Positions 32,383 through 39,814 of a stretch of 64,000 bases of DNA are shown piece after piece. Every line of letters starts with the position of its first letter. Position 1 is the first letter of the stretch. Source of the stretch: CAYFMS01 sp964462325. Lineage in GTDB: Bacteria; Patescibacteriota; Patescibacteriia; UBA9934. The notes under the pieces are model-generated. The model did no database searches. It was not told where the DNA came from and saw nothing but the letters and a program-made list of their open reading frames with translations. The stretch spans positions 29,524-93,523 of the forward strand of contig CAYWYQ010000001.1 in NCBI GenBank assembly GCA_964462325.1, read 5' to 3'. Both the position numbers and the translations under genes were made by a program.

Positions 32383-34059
32383 ATGATTCTTCGTCAATTC
32401 TTTTCATCATTTACGTTCAAGGTACTCATAGCCATTATTGCTTTACATATTCTTGCATTTATTGCGGCGTATGTACCTATTCTCTCTGTTATTTTGTTAG
32501 GAGTGACTATAATACTTCTTGCGAGAATTACGTATTCAAACCTTTTCTTCGCAGTACTCATTGCTTTTCTGGAGGTATTTATAGGTGGGCATGGTTCTTT
32601 GATTCAATATACCGTTTTTGATTTTTCGCTCTCATTACGAATGGCGATATTTATTGGCTTGATAACTGGATTTGTTGTTGCTTCTATTAAAAAAGGCTTT
32701 CATGTTTCGTTCAAATGGATGAGAGACACCCCATTTCTACTTTTGGCTATGGTGATCATCTCCGCTACAATCATCGGTTTATTGAATGGAAATGGTATCT
32801 CTGCCATTATCGATGACATGAATAGTTATGTTTGGTTCCTGTACTTACTACCGATTATCTGTATTGACTGGACACGGAAAAGGCAAATGCTTCTTTTGCA
32901 GACACTATTTGCGAGTATGATTTGGGTTGCTGCGTTTACGCTGATTCTTGCATATCTTTTTACACATTTAAATGGCGATGCATTGCATGTGATTTATACA
33001 TTTGTTCGTGATAGTCGTTTGGCAGAAGTAACATTGCAGGTAACGCATGCAGGCGGAGCCTTTCAAACGATGATATCGTCACTTATAGGAGAAGGAAATT
33101 ACTGGTATAGAATCTTTATGCCGTCGCAATTATTCCTTTTACCTACATCTGCACTTTTATTATTATGTGCATGGCAGAAAGGCCTACATGAAAAAAATGA
33201 TCTTTACGTGTTTCCTGTTCTCATTTTATTTCTCTCGGCTCTTATTCTAAGTCTATCAAGGAGTTTCTTGATTGGTGTATTTACAGCCTGTTGTATTCTA
33301 CTCGTGCTTGGTTTTTTCCATATCAAGAAAGCAGCATTTAATAAGACCGTGTTTTTAATCGGTGGTACTATTCTAGCTGGAATAGTATCGATAGGTCTTG
33401 CATTACTTGTATCCATTGCACCTATCCCTGNNNNNNNNNNNNNNNNNNNNNNNNNNNNNNNNNNNNNNNNNNNNNNNNNNNNCGCATTTTACCAAACGTC
33501 TGCAGAGACAGGTCGATCAGAAGCAGTCGTGAGCCGTTGGAATTTACTCGATCCTTTGTATGAAGAAATAAAACAAGCACCCATTCTTGGTGCCGGTTTC
33601 GGAAAGACAGTTTCGTATCAGTCTACGGATCCACGGATTGAGGAACAAACTGGTGATGGGATATATACGATCTACCGATTTGAATGGGGGTATCACGATA
33701 TCTGGCTTAAAACAGGACTTATTGGACTTATATCTTATACCATGATCCTTATTGCGATTATAAGTGGCCTTATGCGTAATGCAAAACGTTCGGAATCAGC
33801 ATGGTTTTCGATTGGGCTCATTGCATCTCTTTGTGCTTTATTTACAATTCATATTTTTTCGCCATATTTAAATCACCCTATAGGAATTGCCTTGATACTA
33901 TTTATCATTCCATTTTGCACATGGAAAAATCCCATGGGAGAACAAATGAAGGGAATACGAAACATCGCGTCGAAAATAGGTTTTTTAAAAAAAAGCGGCT
34001 GTTTTAACGAGAAGGAAAAGCCAACTTTGAGCTTTCTCTCGATGATGCGATACCTATGA
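32383..34059 (+). CDS. O-antigen ligase/polymerase-like membrane protein (contains assembly gap)
   Basis: About 558 aa with 10-12 membrane segments; a large loop after the gap has AFYQTSAETGRSEAVVSRW, LDPLYEEIKQAPILGAGFGK and GYHDIWLKTGLIGLISY, the pattern of the Wzy_C (O-antigen ligase/polymerase) family. It probably polymerises or ligates the units exported by the flippase. A run of 52 N interrupts the gene at 33431-33482; 52 is not a multiple of three, so the true gap length must differ or the frame is only apparently kept. The end overlaps convergent fmt by 6 nt with no terminator seen. Confidence 0.82.
   Translation: MILRQFFSSFTFKVLIAIIALHILAFIAAYVPILSVILLGVTIILLARITYSNLFFAVLIAFLEVFIGGHGSLIQYTVFDFSLSLRMAIFIGLITGFVVASIKKGFHVSFKWMRDTPFLLLAMVIISATIIGLLNGNGISAIIDDMNSYVWFLYLLPIICIDWTRKRQMLLLQTLFASMIWVAAFTLILAYLFTHLNGDALHVIYTFVRDSRLAEVTLQVTHAGGAFQTMISSLIGEGNYWYRIFMPSQLFLLPTSALLLLCAWQKGLHEKNDLYVFPVLILFLSALILSLSRSFLIGVFTACCILLVLGFFHIKKAAFNKTVFLIGGTILAGIVSIGLALLVSIAPIPXXXXXXXXXXXXXXXXXXAFYQTSAETGRSEAVVSRWNLLDPLYEEIKQAPILGAGFGKTVSYQSTDPRIEEQTGDGIYTIYRFEWGYHDIWLKTGLIGLISYTMILIAIISGLMRNAKRSESAWFSIGLIASLCALFTIHIFSPYLNHPIGIALILFIIPFCTWKNPMGEQMKGIRNIASKIGFLKKSGCFNEKEKPTLSFLSMMRYL
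33431..33482. other. Assembly gap (52 N)
   Basis: Run of 52 unknown bases joining two contigs within the polymerase/ligase gene. Gap length is probably an estimate. Confidence 0.99.
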
Positions 34060-34986
34060 CACTATTTGACTATCAATTTCTGAATGACCTGAGATAAATG
34101 CTTTTGCGGGCATTCTTTTCTTACCTTCTAGCTGTAATTCAAGAACTTCAATTGGCTGCGTCGATGTGCCAATAAATACTTTTCCACCTTCAATTACAAT
34201 CTTGCCGGGTTCGACGTTTGTAATAGACTCATCTGAAATCATTATGGAGTGGAGCTTGAGTGTTTTGCCACTCCAATTTGTATATATTCCCGGCCATGGG
34301 GTATATGCTCGTGATTTTGCATAGATAATTGCTGCAGATTCATTCCAGTCAATTCGTCCATCCTCCTTTTTGATCAGCTTACAAAATGTTGCTTTATCAT
34401 GCTCCTGCTTGGTAGGGGTAAGATCACCAGAGATGAGTTGTTTTATTGATTCAATAAGCATCGGTGCACCAATATCAGATGATTTTCTTAAAAGTGATTC
34501 CGTATCATCAGTACTGGATATTTTTATTGTTTTCTGCGCAAGGATTGGGCCATGATCCATCTTTTCATCAATAAGCATAATACTGACACCTGTCTGTCTC
34601 TCTCCGGCAGCGATAGCGGATTGTACAGGACTTGGGCCCCTGTATTTAGGAAGAAGGGAAGGGTGGACATTGATATTTCCGTACATTGGGATATCAAGAA
34701 TTGATTTAGGTAAAATTTTCCCGTACGCAACGATAATAAAAAGATCAGGCTTTAAGGATGTTAATTGCTCTATAAAATCAGTATCTTTTAGATTTTTGGG
34801 TGTGAAAACAGGAATATTATTTTCACGACTGAGAACCTTAACGGGTGACGGAGTCATGATTTTCTTTCGGCCGACAGGCTTGTCGGGTTGAGTAATAACC
34901 GCAGATATATGAATATCCTTATCTTTAGATAAAGCATTAAGAAACTCGCATGAAAATTCCGGTGTACCAAAAAATACAATATTCAT
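34054..34986 (-). CDS. fmt: Methionyl-tRNA formyltransferase
   Basis: 310 aa. Formylates initiator Met-tRNA from 10-formyl-THF. MNIVFFGTPEFSCEFL, GRKKIMTPSPVK, VAYGKILPKSILDIP, INVHPSLLPKYRGPSP (catalytic N, H), LIDEKMDHGPILAQ with the catalytic D, and the C-terminal domain YAKSRAYTPWPGIYT. Start 2 nt after the def stop: a classic priA-def-fmt order. Confidence 0.96.
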   Translation of the reverse strand: MNIVFFGTPEFSCEFLNALSKDKDIHISAVITQPDKPVGRKKIMTPSPVKVLSRENNIPVFTPKNLKDTDFIEQLTSLKPDLFIIVAYGKILPKSILDIPMYGNINVHPSLLPKYRGPSPVQSAIAAGERQTGVSIMLIDEKMDHGPILAQKTIKISSTDDTESLLRKSSDIGAPMLIESIKQLISGDLTPTKQEHDKATFCKLIKKEDGRIDWNESAAIIYAKSRAYTPWPGIYTNWSGKTLKLHSIMISDESITNVEPGKIVIEGGKVFIGTSTQPIEVLELQLEGKKRMPAKAFISGHSEIDSQIVS

Positions 34987-34988
34987 AA

Positions 34989-35498
34989 TTATGAAAGGAT
35001 TTCTGATTCTTTATCAGGTGTCAATTGATGTACAGTATGTGCGCGGTCAATGAAAAGTATTCCGTCTAAATGATCGATTTCATGTTGAAAAATAACAGAG
35101 AGTAGACCACCCGTATTGATCTCAACTTCTTCACCATTTCGATCAAATGCTTTCGCTCTAATCTGTCTATGTCGTTTGACTATCCCATATACCCCAGGTA
35201 CAGAAAGGCATCCTTCTTCACTATCCTTCATTTTACTCGATGTTTTTGTGATAACAGGATTAAAATATGCTTGATATCCTTTTTTTGTTTCTGCAACAAA
35301 TAATCGTATATGTTTACCAATTTGTGTTGCGGCCAGACCGACTCCGTTCTCCTCCTTCATGGTCTGAAACATATTATCAACTAATGTTTGCATTGTATCT
35401 GACTGAATTTCTTCAACGCTAATTTCTCGCGCCATTTCGCGCAATTCTTTATTTGGATGATGTAGAACAGGTATGCGAGTCATAATATTGATTTTCAT
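34989..35498 (-). CDS. def: Peptide deformylase
   Basis: 169 aa metalloenzyme that removes the formyl group from nascent chains. Motif 1 NGVGLAATQIG, motif 2 EGCLSVPG, motif 3 QHEIDHLDG (metal ligands C, H, H and catalytic E). Two possible starts: ATG 35498, or ATG 35483 beginning TRIPVLHHP, which is closer to the family. The start overlaps the priA 3' end by 35-50 nt. Confidence 0.96.
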   Translation of the reverse strand: MKINIMTRIPVLHHPNKELREMAREISVEEIQSDTMQTLVDNMFQTMKEENGVGLAATQIGKHIRLFVAETKKGYQAYFNPVITKTSSKMKDSEEGCLSVPGVYGIVKRHRQIRAKAFDRNGEEVEINTGGLLSVIFQHEIDHLDGILFIDRAHTVHQLTPDKESEILS

Positions 35499-37185
35499 TA
35501 GTGATAATAACCGAATCTGGCAAAGTACTCAAAAATGCTTGTGCGTCATGTATTGCAGATTCAGGAACTCGAAGACGCACTATACCATCTTTGACGGATT
35601 TTTCAAGGTTATTTGGTATTGATTGCTGCTGGTTTACGGTGAGTCCCTCGATCTTGTATTGTGAGCAAAATGGCAATAATGCGAGTGATTTACGCTTGTT
35701 AAATTCGGAATCAGGGTAATTCCTGCCTAAAATCTCATAAAATAACTCCTTATTTGATAATTGGATAAGACAATTTGCTCTAAGGTCAGAAGCAATAAGA
35801 GCAGATCTGAATATTTTATATCTCGTGTCGAGAAAGCTATTAATATGCGTAGGAAAGAGATGCATGTCTGCTCGCAGCTCGGCAATAAGGCCAATACGCT
35901 TTTTCATAAACATACGAACATGCTTAAAGAAGAGTTCTGTTACCAATACAATAGATGTGTCGGGATAGGGGTGTTGTGCATCAAAAATTCCTACCGTAGC
36001 ATCAGGAATATGTGATTGTATAAGTGTAGAGACACGCTCTAGGCCAATTCCACCCTCGCGTAAATTTTCTCCCATACATGAGGGACATTTTTTAGGGATC
36101 CACATCTCTGTATGGCATTGTCCGCAGATAAGATCATTTGCGCGTATAGTGGGTATACTACCGCATGTTCCGCATAGCGGTGATTCCCCACAATCAGAAC
36201 ATTGCAGAATGGTAGCGACACCTTTTTTATTATGTACGAGTATAGCCTGTTTGTTTTTGGAAAGAGTCTCTTGTAGAGCATTTTCTAATTGCTTAGTAAT
36301 ACAGTATGTTTTTGTTTTCTCTTCTTTTGCGCGTAGATGTACTGTATGTACCTTTGGTTCCTGAGATCTCTCCGTCATATAGATTGGTGCGTCAAAACCA
36401 GCATACGTGATAGTAGATTGATATTGTTTAGATAGAAGTGCGCATGTGTGAACAGATTGGTAGCGAGGGTTCTGGTCAAGTTTATCGTATTCAGCAGCAA
36501 GGGGATCTATGACGATAATTTTTTCAATGTGTTTCGCAGGTAGGAGTGATGCAAGACGTGTACCAACCAAAAAATCACATGCACCCGTACGCCATGCATG
36601 AATAATTGATCTTCGTTCTGACGTTTTTGCTTTTCCGGTAAGTAATAGACCCTTTCCCGTTGTGTGAAGTTGTTCAAAGAAAAATTCTGCTAATTCCTCT
36701 TGTGGAAGGAGGATGAGTACTTGTTGCTCTGCATTCTTTATCGCAGATATACAGGAAAGAATCTGTTCATGAGTATTTGCGTAGCGAAATTGATGTGATG
36801 ACTTCAATGAAGCAATTTCTTGTGTTGTATAGGTGAGTGGTGATGAATCAGGTAATTGCTCCAATGTCTTTTTTGGCGGCTTATATCCGCGGTAAATAAT
36901 ATGAAAATAGTTACAGGGTGATTGTATGGTATTTCTTGCTATTGTTTCAATCCGTGTAATATCGTTCTCTGTGCAGGCAGACTTCCAGACGATAGACTCA
37001 ATACTCTTCACGTACTTAAAGGATGTGGATGACGAAAGGGATTTGACGACCCCCAATAGAGTGGATTTTTTAAATGGAATTTTAACAAGATCTCCAACAG
37101 TTATGTCGAGTTCAGGAGGTATTTTATAGTCAAAAGCCGTAAACCTTCTCGGGCTACGTTTCACAGGATAGACCTCTGCGAACAT
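35449..37185 (-). CDS. priA: PriA-like protein with degenerate helicase core
   Basis: 578 aa. N-terminal PriA DNA-binding domain (YPVKRSPRRFTAFDYKIP, VGDLVKIPFKKSTLLGVV) and the zinc-binding module (CSDCGESPLCGTC, CGQCHTEMWIPKKCPSC) are kept. The ATPase motifs are not: no GxTGSGKT (the position reads ANTHEQILSCISAI), DEEH is IDPLAAEYD, and the QVAGRAGR motif is gone. It probably loads or remodels replication forks without helicase activity, as suggested for the actinobacterial forms that lack Walker motifs. First of the priA-def-fmt operon. Confidence 0.88.
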   Translation of the reverse strand: MFAEVYPVKRSPRRFTAFDYKIPPELDITVGDLVKIPFKKSTLLGVVKSLSSSTSFKYVKSIESIVWKSACTENDITRIETIARNTIQSPCNYFHIIYRGYKPPKKTLEQLPDSSPLTYTTQEIASLKSSHQFRYANTHEQILSCISAIKNAEQQVLILLPQEELAEFFFEQLHTTGKGLLLTGKAKTSERRSIIHAWRTGACDFLVGTRLASLLPAKHIEKIIVIDPLAAEYDKLDQNPRYQSVHTCALLSKQYQSTITYAGFDAPIYMTERSQEPKVHTVHLRAKEEKTKTYCITKQLENALQETLSKNKQAILVHNKKGVATILQCSDCGESPLCGTCGSIPTIRANDLICGQCHTEMWIPKKCPSCMGENLREGGIGLERVSTLIQSHIPDATVGIFDAQHPYPDTSIVLVTELFFKHVRMFMKKRIGLIAELRADMHLFPTHINSFLDTRYKIFRSALIASDLRANCLIQLSNKELFYEILGRNYPDSEFNKRKSLALLPFCSQYKIEGLTVNQQQSIPNNLEKSVKDGIVRLRVPESAIHDAQAFLSTLPDSVIITNENQYYDSHTCSTSSK

Positions 37186-37187
37186 AC

Positions 37188-37979
37188 TTATTTTAGTTCA
37201 AAATTTGAAACAATATATCCTACACCGAAGGGCGCTTCATAGCTTAACACCTTCGGCGTGATTGCGATACGGTCTAAAATACCAAAGAGTATAGAAAGTG
37301 GCTTTGTTGCTGTTTCTTGTGCATGCATGATCATTTCTTCTGGTAGACTTAAAAGACCAGCAATATTTTTTGTGGCAATAATGTCTTGAATGCGCGCATC
37401 AAATTGTGCGCCAAATTCATGATAGGTCGCAGGGCTGTCATTTGTAAGTGCATGAGACAAATCTCCTGAAGCTAATACGGCAATGCGTTCTTCTGCATTG
37501 ATAAGCTCATCACGCATTGCCTGTCCAAATTGAAAATGTTGCTTTAAGTCCAGATCGCTGTACGTTACGGGGATGATCTTCATACCGTCCAGGTTTTTTG
37601 TTGCAAATCCAAGTGGTATCGCAGATGCATAATGTAATGCGACATCTGTCGTTAATGAAAATGGAATATGCTCTTTACGCAATGATCGTTGAAGTCTATC
37701 CACAACACGAATCGCAGGATGCAGTGTACGTCTAAATCCAAGATCACCAAATGCCCTTAAATCAAAGTCATAGGGATCACTCAGATTAATAGAAAATGCA
37801 TTCTTATACATGGTCGGGTGCTCAGAAACAAGAAGTATCACATCTGGTCTTGATGCGTATAATTCCTCAGATAGTTGATACATTGCCTTGCGTGTTTGCG
37901 TAAGGTGTACACGTAAGTCCTTACTAATTGAAGAAAGTAGTAGGGGAGAGTGCGGAGTAAATCCTGCAAATACTATCAT
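37188..37979 (-). CDS. MEMO/LigB-like protein (AmmeMemoRadiSam system protein B family)
   Basis: 263 aa with the class III extradiol dioxygenase-like (LigB) fold. Candidate metal ligands: FTPHSPLLL, SEHPTMY, and ASGDLSHAL. Other members are called AMMECR1-associated protein B or MEMO1. Substrate unknown; the usual partners (AMMECR1 and a radical SAM protein) are not in this window. Located between the priA operon and the hydrolase gene with a 4-nt overlap at its start. Confidence 0.75.
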   Translation of the reverse strand: MIVFAGFTPHSPLLLSSISKDLRVHLTQTRKAMYQLSEELYASRPDVILLVSEHPTMYKNAFSINLSDPYDFDLRAFGDLGFRRTLHPAIRVVDRLQRSLRKEHIPFSLTTDVALHYASAIPLGFATKNLDGMKIIPVTYSDLDLKQHFQFGQAMRDELINAEERIAVLASGDLSHALTNDSPATYHEFGAQFDARIQDIIATKNIAGLLSLPEEMIMHAQETATKPLSILFGILDRIAITPKVLSYEAPFGVGYIVSNFELK

Positions 37980-39358
37980 AGGTCAATGACAGAACTGATT
38001 GGATCGCCTATGCGGTGGAACCCTAATAAGTCTTCATGAACGGTAATGACAGAGTCAAAACTCCACCCATGCGACAGAAAGACTTCCTCGCTTGTAATTT
38101 CTCGCAGCCGTTCCTCTGAAACTATGTATACAACGTTGCTCTCAGCTGTTTTTACCAGATTTCCATCTGGAATCAGAATAGGTTTTCCTTCGTTTAATTG
38201 AGAAATCTCACTTGCATCAGATACGGTAATGGGTGTGTTATGCAATGCAATACTTGAAAGTATAGGATCTGCAACAAAATGACGTTTTCCATTTTCGAGA
38301 TAGAAAAGTGATCCTGTTTCACCAATTTGTATGAGTTTTCCTGTTGGATTCATCGTCTCAATAGTAATTGGTTCACCCGCGTCAAAATGTACGATGTCCT
38401 CGTAGGTAGCATCAATCGCTTCATGAATACTGAAACCGATACGTCCAAATGTATCCATTGAATCAATATGTCTTAATGTCTCATCAACAAGGAGATAGAT
38501 TTTTCCATCCGCATCCTTAAGAAGGGAGTAGTTTGGAAAATCAATAGGAGCTCCCTCTGGGTAATTATCGAGTACGGACGCAGGTACATCTACGATAAGG
38601 CTTTCATTGAAACGAGAGATAAGAGCACTCTGACTTCTGATAGCGCGTTTAAGACCGTATTGAATCAGGTAAACGATCTCTTCGTCAGCATCTGTAATGC
38701 GTAGGAGTGACCCTGTCGGATAGGTGACACTAAACCAATCATCCCAAATGGTTCCAAATAATTTATTTCCATGAAAATGAGGAGTATATGCATACAGAGC
38801 AGCTGTTGCGGCATTTTTTGGTGTAATCACTTCTCCGTCAATTTCTACGTCAATATCAGGACCATACAAGCCATAGGCTGTACCATGCACTTGAATGTCC
38901 GCCATGTACCCTTCAATGAACTGCAATGCCGCCGAGTTGACCTGTTTCCCGAACCCCTTCCATCTTTTTACACGTTCATCGTCCATTGAACAGGAATCAC
39001 AGACAGCATAACCGGTAGCCCAATCTAATTGCTTTTGTGATGGATTATCATCAAGAACAAGGCTTTGTTCCTTCTGTAGTAATACAAGAAGCACTTTTGG
39101 ATTTATTCCATATGACTGAGAAGCGTTCCATACAATATCTGTTGCGGTCATAACATCACCCTCCCAATTTTCAGTCCTATGACTTCCGAGAAATCCACGG
39201 TTGAGAACGGATTGGACCTGCTCCTTATTCATTGCATGTCGATCCGTAAATTCTGAATCTGAAATAATATATTCCGGATCAAAAGTATAGGCCAAAGCTG
39301 TGAATGGATGAAAAAGGAATAGAGATATTAATAAAAGAAAGAAATAATATTTTTTCAT
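37976..39358 (-). CDS. Secreted glucosaminidase/transglycosylase-like protein with C-terminal repeats
   Basis: 460 aa. Signal peptide (residues 1-23, MKKYYFFLLLISLFLF). Domain 1 (~35-230) has the lysozyme-like pattern of a cell-wall hydrolase: YGINPKVLLVLLQKEQSLV with the probable catalytic Glu, LDWATGYAVCDSC, ALQFIEGYM, AALYAYTPH. It is followed by three or four ~55-residue beta repeats (TGSLLRITDADEEIVYLIQ, SLLKDADGKIYLLVDETLRHI, GKLIQIGETGSLFYLENGKRHFV split at the repeat starts) that may bind the wall. Probably acts on peptidoglycan outside the cell. A leaderless promoter precedes it. Confidence 0.75.
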   Translation of the reverse strand: MKKYYFFLLLISLFLFHPFTALAYTFDPEYIISDSEFTDRHAMNKEQVQSVLNRGFLGSHRTENWEGDVMTATDIVWNASQSYGINPKVLLVLLQKEQSLVLDDNPSQKQLDWATGYAVCDSCSMDDERVKRWKGFGKQVNSAALQFIEGYMADIQVHGTAYGLYGPDIDVEIDGEVITPKNAATAALYAYTPHFHGNKLFGTIWDDWFSVTYPTGSLLRITDADEEIVYLIQYGLKRAIRSQSALISRFNESLIVDVPASVLDNYPEGAPIDFPNYSLLKDADGKIYLLVDETLRHIDSMDTFGRIGFSIHEAIDATYEDIVHFDAGEPITIETMNPTGKLIQIGETGSLFYLENGKRHFVADPILSSIALHNTPITVSDASEISQLNEGKPILIPDGNLVKTAESNVVYIVSEERLREITSEEVFLSHGWSFDSVITVHEDLLGFHRIGDPISSVIDL

Positions 39359-39364
39359 ACTAAA

Positions 39365-39373
39365 AGTATATCA
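39365..39373 (-). promoter_or_regulatory. Extended -10 promoter, hydrolase operon
   Basis: Minus strand TGA-TATACT ends 6 nt before ATG 39358. Leaderless transcript expected; the -35 is weak. Confidence 0.6.
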
Positions 39374-39503
39374 AAAAGAAAAGACGGCCGCACGCGCAGC
39401 CGCCAGGGCAAGAATGTCAGTCTCATCAGTTAGTTACATTTGCAATAGCGCGGGAAATGACCACTGAATGTTGATTTCAAATCTTGCGAAGGAAAATATA
39501 CTG

Positions 39504-39509
39504 TATAAT
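39504..39509 (+). promoter_or_regulatory. -10 box, DUF5654-like gene
   Basis: Consensus TATAAT, 7 nt before ATG 39517. The -35 region is poor. Confidence 0.6.
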
Positions 39510-39516
39510 GCTACAT

Positions 39517-39762
39517 ATGTCAACAAAAAAAGAGAATAAATTATCTAAACAGGTCAGGGAAAAAGCGTTTGGTTATATTCTGGCAGGGTTTGGACTTGTA
39601 GCAGGGCTTGCATGGAATGATGCGATAAAAGAGGCAATTACGCTGCTTTACCCACTTGAGCAGGATTCGTTGGTGGCAAAATTCATCTATGCAGGAGTGA
39701 TGACGATTGTCGTTGTAATTGTATCTCTTGTATTACTCAAGGGAAGTTCGAAAAAGAAATAA
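39517..39762 (+). CDS. DUF5654-like small membrane protein
   Basis: 81 aa with two membrane segments. Pattern: AGFGLVAGLAWNDAIKEAI, LYPLEQDSLVAKFIYAGVM, then VVVIVSLVLL and a KKK tail. The WND and KFIYA residues match the small DUF5654 family seen in reduced genomes. Function unknown. Start set by the TATAAT box. Confidence 0.68.
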   Translation: MSTKKENKLSKQVREKAFGYILAGFGLVAGLAWNDAIKEAITLLYPLEQDSLVAKFIYAGVMTIVVVIVSLVLLKGSSKKK

Positions 39763-39772
39763 TGTATGTCTT

Positions 39773-39814
39773 ATACAAATAAAATAAGCCCGTTTGGGCT
39801 TATTTTATTTGTAT
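39773..39814. terminator. Bidirectional terminator between DUF5654-like gene and clpB
   Basis: Perfect 19-bp stem ending in GCCC-GTTT-GGGC, with A/T-rich lower arms giving a T-run on each strand. The clpB stop lies inside it. Confidence 0.92.
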
